The notes under the pieces were generated by a model. The model did not search any database. It was not told the DNA's origin and saw only the letters and a list, made by a program, of their open reading frames with translations. From Gemmiger formicilis (GTDB lineage: Bacteria > Bacillota > Clostridia > Oscillospirales > Ruminococcaceae), in assembly GCF_024462815.1 (NCBI RefSeq), contig NZ_JANGCG010000006.1, positions 62,001-126,000 on the forward strand: DNA of 64,000 nt, in the 5' to 3' direction. The translations under genes and the position numbers were made by a program. This document shows, in pieces, positions 25,842-35,555 of this stretch (positions are counted from its first letter, which is position 1; every line of letters starts with the position of its first letter).

Positions 25842-25870
25842 TTGTTTTCATACACAAATTATGATATAAT
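25842..25870 (+). promoter_or_regulatory. Promoter of the toxin-antitoxin pair
   Basis: -35 TTGTTT (25842-25847), 17-nt spacer, perfect -10 TATAAT (25865-25870), 26 nt before the antitoxin ATG. Confidence 0.75.
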
Positions 25871-25896
25871 TTCTGTATGAAAGAGAGGTGCTATCT

Positions 25897-26163
25897 ATGC
25901 CGAACATTCGTTCCAGCGCAGATTTGAGAAACAACTACAATGACATTTCCTCTTACTGCCATGCCTACAACGAGCCGGTCTTCATTACCAAAAACGGTAA
26001 GGGCGACCTTGCCGTTATGAGCATGGAAACCTATGAGGAAATGGCGGGCCGCATTGAACTGTACAGCAAGCTGCAAGAGGGCCTTGCCGACGTGGAAGCC
26101 GGGAACACGCGCCCCTTTGCCGATGTTATGGCTGATTTGCGCCACCGCAGGGAGCGCAGATGA
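25897..26163 (+). CDS. Phd/YefM-family antitoxin
   Basis: An 88-aa antitoxin. The N-terminal DNA-binding fold of the Phd/YefM family is visible as MPNIRSSADLRNNYNDISSY followed by EPVFITKNGKGDLAVMSMETYEEM. The C-terminal part (KLQEGLADVEAGNTRPFADV) is the toxin-neutralising tail. It probably represses its own promoter. The start is ATG 25897 after AGAGAGG; a GTG at 25888 is possible. The stop overlaps the toxin ATG by 4 nt (ATGA), the normal antitoxin-toxin arrangement. Confidence 0.92.
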   Translation: MPNIRSSADLRNNYNDISSYCHAYNEPVFITKNGKGDLAVMSMETYEEMAGRIELYSKLQEGLADVEAGNTRPFADVMADLRHRRERR

Positions 26164-26510
26164 AATACAACATTCACATTACCCACGCTGCCGAGCGCGA
26201 TATGGCGAACGCCTACGACTATATCGACCTTGTACTGAAAAATCCAACTGCCGCCGACAAGCTGTTGGATGTGGCCGACGAAAAAATCGGAGCACTGGCA
26301 GAATTCCCGCACAAATTTGAAGTCGTTTCCGACAAACTGCTTTCCCTATGGGGAATCCGCTTCACCATCGTTATGAACTACCTTGCGTTCTATACGGTGG
26401 ACGATGCCACGCAAACCGTGCATATCGTGCGGTTTCTCTACGGCAAAAGCAACTGGATCACCATTCTGAAAACAGATGCAGCAAACGGCAGTTTGCCGAT
26501 GTTCTCATAA
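26160..26510 (+). CDS. RelE/ParE-family toxin
   Basis: A 116-aa toxin of the RelE/ParE superfamily. It shows YNIHITHAAERDMANAYDYIDLVLKNPTAADKLLD, LAEFPHKFEVV, GIRFTIVMNYLAFYTVDDATQTVHIVRFLYGKSNW. RelE members cut mRNA on the ribosome and ParE members inhibit gyrase; sequence alone does not decide which. Coupled to the upstream antitoxin by ATGA. A terminator follows at 26528. The pair probably stabilises the ICE. Confidence 0.9.
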   Translation: MKYNIHITHAAERDMANAYDYIDLVLKNPTAADKLLDVADEKIGALAEFPHKFEVVSDKLLSLWGIRFTIVMNYLAFYTVDDATQTVHIVRFLYGKSNWITILKTDAANGSLPMFS

Positions 26511-26527
26511 CCGAATATTTTATCTGG

Positions 26528-26557
26528 GCGCTCACTTTTGTGGGCGCTTTTCTTTTT
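26528..26557 (+). terminator. Terminator after the toxin-antitoxin pair
   Basis: GCGCTCAC-TTTT-GTGGGCGC, an 8-bp stem with one G-U pair, followed by TTTTCTTTTT. Confidence 0.8.
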
Positions 26558-26568
26558 AGGAGGACGTT

Positions 26569-26982
26569 ATGTCTTACGATGATATTATTGAAGTTTTGGC
26601 CGCTGCGTTGCTCGAAAAAGCAGACACCCTAGGCTGTCTTGAAGTGCTGGACGGTTTCAGCCAGCGTCCAGACACAGAAATCGAAGTCAGCGCACCGATC
26701 AGCGAGGAAATGCTGGCGTTGCCGCTGCACAAACAGGAGTGGCCGGAGGAATGCGCACCGATTCTGAAAGAAAGCGGTGCGGCCACGCTGGGCGAACTGG
26801 TGGAATATCTGAACCACTGCACAGCCATGGGGAAGAAGCTGAATGTTTCCGAAGATGCAGCGGCAGCTATGTTCCCGGCACTTATCACATTTTGCTATGA
26901 TGCTGCGGATATGAACGGTAGACGCTTCTTTTGGGAATATATTCTTGAAAGCAACTCGCTTGTTTTTGAGGATGCCGAATGA
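26569..26982 (+). CDS. Conserved ICE hypothetical protein, acidic
   Basis: A 137-aa soluble acidic protein, not recognised as a named family. It is mostly helical by eye, with SYDDIIEVLAAALLEKADTLG and an aromatic tail ADMNGRRFFWEYILESNSLVFED. The AGGAGG ribosome site overlaps the tail of the preceding terminator. The stop overlaps the start of the DUF3848/3849 gene by 4 nt, so the two are probably coupled. No catalytic motif is visible. Confidence 0.65.
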   Translation: MSYDDIIEVLAAALLEKADTLGCLEVLDGFSQRPDTEIEVSAPISEEMLALPLHKQEWPEECAPILKESGAATLGELVEYLNHCTAMGKKLNVSEDAAAAMFPALITFCYDAADMNGRRFFWEYILESNSLVFEDAE

Positions 26983-27725
26983 CCCCGCAGGAGCAGCTCT
27001 GCGAAAAAATGCGGGTGGAGCAGAGCGCCTATTGCTTATGGCTGACCGCACAGCCGCCAGAAGAAATTCTACACCACGCCTACGAGTACAGCGTCCGTGA
27101 GGACATTATTCTTGCAACGGAAGAAATGAACCTCACCCCTCCACAGGTGCGGGCGCTGCTGAAATCTCCCGCGCCGCTGGCGGATGTGTATAAGGATTTT
27201 TCCAAGCTGGAAACCGATTATATGAGCATTGTGGCTCAGTGCGTGGAAGACCGCGCAGATGACTTGCTGAAAGAGGAACAGCAGCAGAACCCACCTAAAG
27301 TATATCGACAGTCCGTCACTTATGCCCGCGAACACGGCGAATTGCAGCAGTACCATGCGTCTTGCCACTTGAATGAAAGGTGTCGGGACGAGATTGACGC
27401 AGCGCTTGCACAGCGCTTTGATGGTTTGCGGCTGGGCGCTGGCGCTGTTGAACAGGTAGTGACAGAATATGGTTTGGAGCGCACAAAATATGTGTTGGCA
27501 GCGGCCATTCAAACCCGTGATGGAGATGGTCGCATTTCGCGCACAAATAGAGAATGGGCAGATTCCATTCGCACGATCAAAGATATGGATCGCCGTGGAT
27601 TTGACCGTTCCTGTTACTACGCTGACCTACAAGCGCATACCTGCCTATTGGACGGTTTTGTAAACCAAGTGCGAAAATTTGAAAAAGCAAAAGCCCAGCC
27701 CGCCCAGAATACTCCCGAAAGATAA
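26979..27725 (+). CDS. DUF3848/DUF3849-type protein
   Basis: A 248-aa two-domain protein. The N-terminal DUF3848-like region (EQLCEKMRVEQSAYCLWLTAQPPEEILHHAYEY) and C-terminal DUF3849-like region (VYRQSVTYAREHGELQQYHAS, NERCRDEIDAA, LERTKYVLAAAIQTRDGDGRISRTNREWA) are both typical of conjugative-element proteins of unknown function. Coupled to the preceding gene by ATGA. A terminator follows 6 nt after the stop, ending this small operon before the adhesin gene. Confidence 0.78.
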   Translation: MTPQEQLCEKMRVEQSAYCLWLTAQPPEEILHHAYEYSVREDIILATEEMNLTPPQVRALLKSPAPLADVYKDFSKLETDYMSIVAQCVEDRADDLLKEEQQQNPPKVYRQSVTYAREHGELQQYHASCHLNERCRDEIDAALAQRFDGLRLGAGAVEQVVTEYGLERTKYVLAAAIQTRDGDGRISRTNREWADSIRTIKDMDRRGFDRSCYYADLQAHTCLLDGFVNQVRKFEKAKAQPAQNTPER

Positions 27726-27730
27726 CCGCA

Positions 27731-27758
27731 GCGTCTGCATTTTGCAGGCGCTTTTTTT
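27731..27758 (+). terminator. Terminator before the adhesin gene
   Basis: GCGTCTGCA-TTT-TGCAGGCGC (one G-U pair) followed by T7. Confidence 0.85.
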
Positions 27759-27792
27759 CGTGAAAAAATCTCTGTTTTGAAAGGATTTCACA

Positions 27793-30700
27793 ATGAAAGA
27801 AACACATTACAAATTGAAGCACCGCGTTACCGCGCTGTTTGCGGCGGCGGTAATGCTCTGCTCCATGCTGCCCGGTGCAGCGTTTGCGGAGGAACCCACA
27901 CCGCAGCCCACCGAGGAAACCGTGCAGATGGAGCAGCAGACCGAGCCGTCTGAAACAGACAACGGGCAGACCGATGAGAGCAGCCCCGACCCCGGCGAAG
28001 ATGTAACCGAAGCCACCCCGGAAACGGCAGAAGAGCAGCCCGCTGAAGAAGAAATCTCTGCTGCCGTTGTCGGCGCGGAACTGTACACTGACTTGCCCGA
28101 TGCACCCATCGGCTCCTATATCGGCAGCGAGGGTCTGCCGGTTGCCACCGGTGAAACTAAAATCGGCATTTCCGAGTGGCCCGAAAGCCAGCTGGAAGAA
28201 GGCGGCAGCTATCTGACTGCCGTTGCACTGGACAATGACGGCCTTACCATGGCCGCGCCCCTGCTGGATGGCGCAGACTATGCCATTGTTCCCATTATGG
28301 CGCAGGTGGAGTACCCCGCCAACGGCAGCACGCTCGATCTGGTTCTGCCGGACAGCGTGACCCTGCTGGACTACTACGGCGCGCCTGCCGCGGATGCCGA
28401 AAGTCTGCTGCATAGCGAATACAGTGAAACTTCCGCTGCGGTGCTGGGTGTATATGTGCAGGCAGATGCGAATTTTACCGCGCAGTTGGTTTACACCGCA
28501 CCCGATGGCAGTACACTGACCAAAACCCTACAGGTAGCCATCGACCGCAATGCGACTGCCGAATATCCTTTCCCCGACAGCGAAATTGCCGCCTTTGCCG
28601 AGCGCCCCACCCCTGCGGTGACAAGTGGCAAGATCACCAAGGTTGCCAAGGTCAACGGCACTTGGCTGATCTGGTTCAACGGCGAACCCGCCTACTGCTG
28701 CACCCCTGGCGCAGACGGCCAGCCCAAGAACTGTCCAACGTACACTTATGTCAATACTTCTATGGTTGGCGCAGACCAGTATGTACCCGGCGACCACTAT
28801 GGCAACCAGTACAGAATCTGGGGCGGTTTGACCCAGCTTTCGCTCGGTATGCAGGAGCTCCCTCCGGTTGCGCTCTCCGCAGAAGCGCCGAGTTTGCTGG
28901 ATTTCTGCCGCACGATCTATACAAATGCGCAGATGCAGATTATCGAGAATTATCCTGACAGCACTGCCGCCAAAATTCTTATTGGATCCGCGCAGACGCT
29001 GTTGGAGGGCACAGACGCTTACGCATCCGCCCGCGGCTACTATACCTATATTTATCAGCCGGGCCGTGCGGGCTGGCAGACTGTGGCTGTGATTGGCCCC
29101 GAAATCTCCGATGACGAACCGAACCCCAAACCCATCGTGCAGGAAATTTACGCCAACTGGGAAGCCCCTGCGCAGACCGCAAGCGGTAGCTTTGATTTTG
29201 ACTACGGTATCATCACCAACAAGGTGCAGCTTAAAACCACCGAGAAAGTGGACGGCGCGACCATCGAGATTGAACCCATCACCCAAAGCGGTACTATTGA
29301 CGGCGGCACATGGAATATTTCTCCCGCAGATAAACAGAGCGTTACCACTGCTGGCCACACCAACGATGACAATTTTCAAAACAATGGCGGTGCTGCATCT
29401 GCAAGTTGGACGCTGCACTACTCCGTAAGCAAAACCACCGACAGCCGCAACGGACGAGTAGGCCCCTACACCACGCAGGACGAAGCCGATGCAGCCGCCG
29501 ACAGCGCCCGCGATGCTGCGATTGCCGAGTTGCAGGGCGAGGCCCAGCGCATGGTGGACAATGCGGTTGCATCTGCAAAGGCAGAACTGGCGAACGTCAA
29601 ATTCCGCTATGAGGAAGTGGGTGTTCCATACGGTTTTGAAATGTATTGGGGCAGCAACGGCAGCAACCAGACCATTTCTGTACCGGCCAATTCAAACAAT
29701 GCCTATCTGATGAAAAACGATGAATGGTCCTTGCAGGTCAACATCAAGAAAACCGACAGCGAAACCGGCAATCAGATTGCTGCCGACGCGCAATATGAGA
29801 TTTTCCAGTGGGATACTGTAACAGGCAAATACCAGCCCACCGGCGGTTACAACACTTACAGTGTGCAGCGCCAAGGCGATGGCACTTATGCGGTCATCAA
29901 CAGTGCAGCCTATGCGACCAGGGATTCCATGCGGCATACCCTTTACTACACCCAGCGTAATACGGGCAAGTTTATCATTGTGGAAAGCAAAGCGCCCACA
30001 GGCTATTTTGGCGATTGGACAGACATCAATCATCCCGGCATAGCCAACACTCCGCTGGGCAAGCGCGGTTACTATATCGAAATCACCGAGGACAGCGACA
30101 ATTCTGTAATCTGGCTGGACAACGCTGACTACAATGCCGACATTGCCACTACCGACAAAGGCGGCACCAAACTTGTCACCCGTACAGGTGTAGAAACTAC
30201 CGTTACCATTTACGACACTGCCAAAGACCCCAGCCGCACTTATAACACCGACAATAGCGGCAAGGCGGTCAATGAGGACAGCTACACAATCACGCCAACA
30301 GACGGCGTTATGAAAAATGACCGCACCTTGGGCGAAATCAGCATCTCCAAGGTTGACCTTGATGCCGTGCGGTATGTGGGCGGCAGCACCACCCACGGCA
30401 CAGCTCTTGCCAGCGGGCAAGCCCACGGCGATGCCACGCTGGACGGCGCGGTGTATGACCTCTACGCCGCCGAAGATATTACGCACCCCGATGGCGTGAC
30501 CGGCGTGGTGGACTACTCCAAAATCGTGGATGCAGACGGCAATCCCATCTGGCACACCACAATCCGCGACAACAGTGGGCAGTGGGTGTCTGATTATTTA
30601 CCCGTTCTGAAAAAAGACCACCTTGTAGCCAGCGCTAAAATCGAGAATGGCTGGCTGTGCTTCAGCAATTTGTACCTCGGCAAATATTATGTCGTAGAGC

Positions 30701-33700
30701 GCTCCACCGGCGTGGTTATCCCGCTGCGTGACGGCGCTCTTGCTGTTTCCGGCACCTATCCCACCGTGGACAGCCGCACCAAGGCAGTCACCGGGCAGAC
30801 CGCCGCGCTTGCCAAGAACGACAGCGGGCAGTACACGGATTGGGTGTACAAGAACCAGTTTTCTACAGTCTCTAAAGGTAAAGCGTTGGATGGCTCTTGG
30901 ACTTACGATGCCTATTACCTGTCCTTTGCAGATGGCTACCTCTGCGATGAGCATAATTACTACATCACGCCTGCCTATTCTGATGAGGGTTGGTATGTAG
31001 AAAAGACCACCTTTGCCGACAACCGACAGGCAGCCGGTGAACAGATCGACAAGACCAGTTACAGCGCCAATTACCACATCCATGCTGACAATGCACTGGC
31101 CGAGAGCCAAGACCAAGTAGCAAAAGGCAATGTGGAAATCAGTAAAATCGTATCCTCCAGCGGCCAAAGCAACGGACTGGAACTGGAGGGCGCAGGCTTT
31201 ACATTCTTCCTTGTGTCCGACCTGTCCAAACTGAAGCAGTTTGAGCAGACCCGCAGCGGCAGCTACACCCTGCAAAGCATTTTGGATGCCTACATTGATA
31301 AGACCTACGATAACGAGCATCCGAAGTGGGATTTTTCTGCGGAAACGCAGGCCATCGCAAAGACCTATGAGGTCAACGCTGACGAAATTGACGCGTACAA
31401 CAAAACGCTGACTGCCGCAGGAGAAAACAAGAACGGTAAGGGCGATGGCTGGCAGCCCACCGGCAGCGCCAACGAATACCAGCTTGCCGAAATCTTCAGC
31501 AATGACACCGGGAATATTCGTGTGCAGGGCTTGCCCTATGGCACTTATCTGGTCGTGGAAACCACCGTACCGCACGACCTGTTCCAAGCTGAGCCTTTTA
31601 TTGTCACCGTTGACCCCGAACAGGATAACAACCCGTGGGGCGCTATGGCCACCCCCAAGGACAGCGTAATGACAGGCTCTGACAGTTATCAGAAATTTAC
31701 GGTACTGGACGAGGAAATCGAAGTTTATCTTCGCATCACAAAAATTGACGAGGAAACCGGCAAACCGGTACTGCTGCCCGACACCGCTTTCCAAATCTAC
31801 TGGCTGGACGAGCAGGGGCATTACCGTTATGACAGCAACGGCAACCCGAAGCTCGTCACAATGACCGATACTGTCAACGGCCATCTGACAAAAGATGTAA
31901 ACACTTTTCATACCAACGGCGAGGGCATTCTGACCTTGCCCGAAAAGCTGCCATTGGGCAAGTATCGCATTGTAGAAGTCACCGGCCCGAACGGATTCTA
32001 CAACGAATGGCTGGATTCTGCCGGGTACGAAAACGGGGTCCTTGCCGATGATGCCGATGGCAGCTACTATGTGGATTTTGAAATCACCACAGACCGCATT
32101 TATGCAGCCACCGGCGACAAAAACGAGAACGGCATGGATACCCTTGTGATTGGTGAAAACTACTCTAACCATGAGACGCTGGGAAAATTGACAATCCGCA
32201 AAACAGGCGAGGTCTTAGCTGGCTGGAAAACAGAAGTTGGCGCACTTGACCCGTGGATGACCGGCGAGGCCGAGGACGGCAATTTTGTGTATGAAACCCG
32301 CCCGCTGGCCGGTGCGGAATACACCATCACCGCCGCCGAGGATATTTATACGCAGGATCGGCAGACCGACAATTATGGCAACCGCACGCTCTGGTATGCC
32401 AAGGGCGATGTGGTCGCCGTAGTCACCACCGGCGACGGCAGCGCAGACATTGCCGCCTTTGCCCCTGCCCGCATCAAGGCCACCTACGATTTCCTGTCCG
32501 TAATCCATGACGGCACGATTGGCGAAGTCAGTGTGACCCTGCCGCTGGGCAGCTACCACATTGAGGAAACCAAGCCGCCTTACGGCTATATCGGCACCAC
32601 TGAAAGCTATGATGTCACCTTTGCATGGGATAACGAACTGAACGATGTGGTTATGGCCACGAGCATTGCCAAGGTTGACGGCGCTGCATCTTCCCAGAGT
32701 TTTGAGGTCGTGCGCAGCAAGGATGCCAACGCAGATTTCACCGAGCAGCAGACCTTAAAATTCTACAATGACCGCGAAAAGGCCAAAGTAGGTGTTTATA
32801 AAGTTGACCGCGAAACCGGCAAATACCTTGCGGGTGCGGTATTCAACCTGTACGCTGCCGACGATATTTACAGCGTGGACGGAAAACTGCTGTTTGCAGC
32901 GGGCGAACTGGTCGCCACCAGCCCCGAAACCGGTGCAGACGGCTACACCTATTTTGACTGCGATATTCCTATTCGCGGCGAGTATTACGGCAGCAGCATC
33001 CGCAAGGACGCCACCACCAACAGCGGTAATTACATCGTCAAGGAACTCCGCGCCCCTCTCGGCTATTACGTCAACGAGGAGCCGATGGAGGTTACTTTCA
33101 CCTATGACGGACAGGCTGTCATGGTGCTGGATAACACCTGTGCCAACAAGCCTACGGAAATGTGGGTAAGCAAGCGTGACCTTACCAACGACGAGGAACT
33201 GCCCGGCGCCACCCTTGCTATCAAGGATACGGACGGCAATACCGTAACCACATGGGTGTCCACCGATGAGCCGCTTCGCGTGACCGGGCTGCATTTCGGT
33301 GAATCTTACACACTGACGGAACTCCGCGCCGCTGATGGGTACGCACTGGCCGATAATATTACGTTCTGCCTGATTCAGAAATCCGATGAGGACGGCAATC
33401 CTCTGGAGGAGTGCGAAGTTTACTATCTGACCACCAAGAACATTTTGTTCTGGAAGTGGGATGACTGGAAACTGCTGGACGATGTCACCGTTATTATGCA
33501 GGATGATATTACCAAGGTACAGATTTCCAAGAAAGACCTTACCACCAACGAAGAACTTCCCGGCGCGGAACTTATCATTACCGATGAAAAAGGCAGCGAA
33601 ATTGACCGCTGGATTTCTACCGATGCACCGCACTACATGGAGAAGCTGCCCGCTGGCAAGTATACCTTGACCGAGGTGACTGCCCCGGACGGTTATGCCA

Positions 33701-34314
33701 TTGCGGAGCGCATGGAGTTTGAGGTGCTGCCCAACGGTGAGGTGCAGACCTTTGAAATGTTTGATGATACCATCAAGGTAAAGATTTCCAAGGTAGACAT
33801 CACCACCAACGAAGAACTTCCCGGCGCAGAACTGGTTATCAAGGACAAGGACGGCACCGAGATTGACCGTTGGATTTCCACAAACGGACCACATTATGTG
33901 GAAAAGATGCCAGCAGGAGATTATACACTGACGGAAATCACCGCACCCAACGGCTACAAGGTTGCAGAAAGTATCGACTTTACCGTTCTGCCCACCGGCG
34001 AGATGCAGACCGTGGTAATGAAAGATGCCCGCGAGGACACACCGACACCTACCCCCGACAACACGCCGACCCCGGACCATACTCCGCAGCCCACGCCGAA
34101 CACGACCCCAGCGCCGACACCCGTGCCCGCTGCACCCACTGCAACACCCACGCCGCTGCTGACGATTCCTAAGACCGGCGACAATTCTTCGTTGGGACTG
34201 CTGCTGGCGATTGCGGGAATCTCTCTTGCAGGGCTGGCCGTTCTGGTCCACAAGAGCGCCCGCCGCAAAGATATTGCGCCCCGTGACGATGATGACGAGG
34301 ACACCGAGGACTAA
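27793..34314 (+). CDS. Giant Cna-B / VaFE-repeat surface adhesin
   Basis: A 2173-aa cell-wall protein. The signal peptide ends AAFAEEP (about 33). An acidic spacer is followed by a thioester-type region with WFNGEPAYCCTPG (Cys about 298) and LSLGMQ. Many Cna-B/SpaA-like beta modules follow, with E(V/T)..P.GYY. and K...D..TG patterns. The last three near-identical repeats (about 1780-2075) read TNEELPGAEL...DRWIST...HYVEK.PAG.YTLTE..AP.GY (VaFE type, probably with internal isopeptide bonds). A Pro/Thr linker, IPKTGDNSS, a TM helix and a basic tail end the protein. The role is probably host or mucin adhesion, anchored by sortase. This is cargo, not a transfer gene. Confidence 0.9.
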   Translation: MKETHYKLKHRVTALFAAAVMLCSMLPGAAFAEEPTPQPTEETVQMEQQTEPSETDNGQTDESSPDPGEDVTEATPETAEEQPAEEEISAAVVGAELYTDLPDAPIGSYIGSEGLPVATGETKIGISEWPESQLEEGGSYLTAVALDNDGLTMAAPLLDGADYAIVPIMAQVEYPANGSTLDLVLPDSVTLLDYYGAPAADAESLLHSEYSETSAAVLGVYVQADANFTAQLVYTAPDGSTLTKTLQVAIDRNATAEYPFPDSEIAAFAERPTPAVTSGKITKVAKVNGTWLIWFNGEPAYCCTPGADGQPKNCPTYTYVNTSMVGADQYVPGDHYGNQYRIWGGLTQLSLGMQELPPVALSAEAPSLLDFCRTIYTNAQMQIIENYPDSTAAKILIGSAQTLLEGTDAYASARGYYTYIYQPGRAGWQTVAVIGPEISDDEPNPKPIVQEIYANWEAPAQTASGSFDFDYGIITNKVQLKTTEKVDGATIEIEPITQSGTIDGGTWNISPADKQSVTTAGHTNDDNFQNNGGAASASWTLHYSVSKTTDSRNGRVGPYTTQDEADAAADSARDAAIAELQGEAQRMVDNAVASAKAELANVKFRYEEVGVPYGFEMYWGSNGSNQTISVPANSNNAYLMKNDEWSLQVNIKKTDSETGNQIAADAQYEIFQWDTVTGKYQPTGGYNTYSVQRQGDGTYAVINSAAYATRDSMRHTLYYTQRNTGKFIIVESKAPTGYFGDWTDINHPGIANTPLGKRGYYIEITEDSDNSVIWLDNADYNADIATTDKGGTKLVTRTGVETTVTIYDTAKDPSRTYNTDNSGKAVNEDSYTITPTDGVMKNDRTLGEISISKVDLDAVRYVGGSTTHGTALASGQAHGDATLDGAVYDLYAAEDITHPDGVTGVVDYSKIVDADGNPIWHTTIRDNSGQWVSDYLPVLKKDHLVASAKIENGWLCFSNLYLGKYYVVERSTGVVIPLRDGALAVSGTYPTVDSRTKAVTGQTAALAKNDSGQYTDWVYKNQFSTVSKGKALDGSWTYDAYYLSFADGYLCDEHNYYITPAYSDEGWYVEKTTFADNRQAAGEQIDKTSYSANYHIHADNALAESQDQVAKGNVEISKIVSSSGQSNGLELEGAGFTFFLVSDLSKLKQFEQTRSGSYTLQSILDAYIDKTYDNEHPKWDFSAETQAIAKTYEVNADEIDAYNKTLTAAGENKNGKGDGWQPTGSANEYQLAEIFSNDTGNIRVQGLPYGTYLVVETTVPHDLFQAEPFIVTVDPEQDNNPWGAMATPKDSVMTGSDSYQKFTVLDEEIEVYLRITKIDEETGKPVLLPDTAFQIYWLDEQGHYRYDSNGNPKLVTMTDTVNGHLTKDVNTFHTNGEGILTLPEKLPLGKYRIVEVTGPNGFYNEWLDSAGYENGVLADDADGSYYVDFEITTDRIYAATGDKNENGMDTLVIGENYSNHETLGKLTIRKTGEVLAGWKTEVGALDPWMTGEAEDGNFVYETRPLAGAEYTITAAEDIYTQDRQTDNYGNRTLWYAKGDVVAVVTTGDGSADIAAFAPARIKATYDFLSVIHDGTIGEVSVTLPLGSYHIEETKPPYGYIGTTESYDVTFAWDNELNDVVMATSIAKVDGAASSQSFEVVRSKDANADFTEQQTLKFYNDREKAKVGVYKVDRETGKYLAGAVFNLYAADDIYSVDGKLLFAAGELVATSPETGADGYTYFDCDIPIRGEYYGSSIRKDATTNSGNYIVKELRAPLGYYVNEEPMEVTFTYDGQAVMVLDNTCANKPTEMWVSKRDLTNDEELPGATLAIKDTDGNTVTTWVSTDEPLRVTGLHFGESYTLTELRAADGYALADNITFCLIQKSDEDGNPLEECEVYYLTTKNILFWKWDDWKLLDDVTVIMQDDITKVQISKKDLTTNEELPGAELIITDEKGSEIDRWISTDAPHYMEKLPAGKYTLTEVTAPDGYAIAERMEFEVLPNGEVQTFEMFDDTIKVKISKVDITTNEELPGAELVIKDKDGTEIDRWISTNGPHYVEKMPAGDYTLTEITAPNGYKVAESIDFTVLPTGEMQTVVMKDAREDTPTPTPDNTPTPDHTPQPTPNTTPAPTPVPAAPTATPTPLLTIPKTGDNSSLGLLLAIAGISLAGLAVLVHKSARRKDIAPRDDDDEDTED

Positions 34315-34347
34315 GGAATAATCGGAAAATGAAATATACTTTTTTAC

Positions 34348-34376
34348 AGGGAGGACCGCGTGGCCCTCCCTATTTT
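34348..34376 (+). terminator. Terminator of the adhesin gene
   Basis: AGGGAGG / CCTCCCT stem followed by ATTTTTA. It lies just before the ribosome site of the next gene. Confidence 0.75.
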
Positions 34377-34389
34377 TATAGGAGAGAAG

Positions 34390-35133
34390 ATGGCAAAACA
34401 CATTTTAAGTTGCAGTTTCGGAAAAGACAGTATCGCCACCGCGTTGCTGGCCTTGCAGCATGGTGAACCGCTGGACGAACTTGTGTATTGCGAGGTCATG
34501 TTCAGCGAGGAAATATCCGGCGAGCTGCCCGAACACAACCGATTTATCCACGAAACAGCAATCCCGTATTTTGAACAGCGCGGCATCCCGACACGGGTTT
34601 TGCGCTCCGAAAAGACCTATCTATCCTGCTTTTACCATGTTGTCACACGAGGAAAAACCAAGGGGATGCTTTCGGGATTCCCTCTGAGTGGGCGCTGTAC
34701 AATTCAGCGGGATTGCAAGCTGCCGCCGATCAAGGCATATCAGAAGGCATTGCCCCCGGACACGGTGCAGTACATCGGCATCGCCGCAGATGAACCCAAG
34801 CGACTGGCACGATTAAAGCCCGGTCAGATTTCTTTGCTGGACAAGTACCATGTGGCCGAACCCGAAGCGAGGTCTATGTGCGCAGCTGAGGAGCTGCTGT
34901 CCCCGCTGTATGACTTCACTAAACGCGGGGGTTGTTGGTTTTGCCCGAACGCATCAATCAGCGAACTGCGGCATCTCTACAGATACCACCCCGAACTCTG
35001 GCAGCTTTTGCTTGAATTACAGGACGTGCCGAATAAACCCACCGAACGTTTTAGTTGGCGGCGCACTTTTCGTGAGATAGACGAACGCTTTCTGCAGGAG
35101 GGCGAACAACTAAGTTTTTATGAGGAACGGTGA
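34390..35133 (+). CDS. PAPS-reductase / ATP-pyrophosphatase family protein
   Basis: A 247-aa protein with a PP-loop SCSFGKDSIATALL at the N-terminus. Four cysteines lie in two pairs (CTIQRDCK about 115, GGCWFCPN about 183) that could hold a metal or Fe-S cluster. Members include sulfate-assimilation enzymes and DndC-like DNA-sulfur proteins. The true substrate is not deducible, and no sulfate pathway or dnd genes lie nearby. The start is ATG 34390 after AGGAGAGAAG; a GTG at 34360 falls inside the terminator. It ends 3 nt before the resolvase-like gene. Confidence 0.75.
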   Translation: MAKHILSCSFGKDSIATALLALQHGEPLDELVYCEVMFSEEISGELPEHNRFIHETAIPYFEQRGIPTRVLRSEKTYLSCFYHVVTRGKTKGMLSGFPLSGRCTIQRDCKLPPIKAYQKALPPDTVQYIGIAADEPKRLARLKPGQISLLDKYHVAEPEARSMCAAEELLSPLYDFTKRGGCWFCPNASISELRHLYRYHPELWQLLLELQDVPNKPTERFSWRRTFREIDERFLQEGEQLSFYEER

Positions 35134-35136
35134 ACA

Positions 35137-35541
35137 ATGGACGAACAGAAAAGACCCCGCGCGTGGGTGTACGCGCGAATTCCCGGCGACTACGATGGCA
35201 CAATGAACAGCTATAAAGTTTGCTCAATGCAGGCTCTACATGACGGCTGTGATATTGTCGGTGGAAGCATTGACGAGCGCGGCGGCTGGCTGCTGCGCCC
35301 CGGCTACCGCGATATGATGCAGCAGATTAAGGGTGGAAAAGTTGACCGCGTTTACATCTGCCGTATGCGGCAGATCAGCGGCAAGGAGCGCCACTTGTAC
35401 TCCTTTTTCAAGCGGCTCATGCAGCGCGGCATACAGGTCACAGCCACCGAGTACAGTTTGCGTGACCGGGTTAATATGTTTCGGCTGGCTCGTCGTGTCG
35501 AACGTTATGCGACCAGAAAAGGTCTGCGGCTGCCGTGGTGA
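35137..35541 (+). CDS. Degenerate serine-resolvase-like protein
   Basis: A 134-aa protein resembling the catalytic domain of small serine recombinases (WVYARIPGDY, RPGYRDMMQQIKGGKVDRVYICRMRQISGKERHLYSFFKRLMQRGIQVTATEY). Where active enzymes have a Ser nucleophile after YxR, this one has Pro-Gly (ARIPGDY). The DNA-binding domain is missing. It may therefore be inactive as a recombinase and used for DNA or protein binding. It lies directly before the putative oriT and probably shares a transcript with the PAPS-reductase-like gene. Confidence 0.7.
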   Translation: MDEQKRPRAWVYARIPGDYDGTMNSYKVCSMQALHDGCDIVGGSIDERGGWLLRPGYRDMMQQIKGGKVDRVYICRMRQISGKERHLYSFFKRLMQRGIQVTATEYSLRDRVNMFRLARRVERYATRKGLRLPW

Positions 35542-35555
35542 TTGTCAGCGGGCGG

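Noticed and set aside
28528..32172. Long minus-strand ORFs inside the adhesin gene
   Set aside because: Antisense of repeated Cna-B modules; codon bias makes the reverse frame open.
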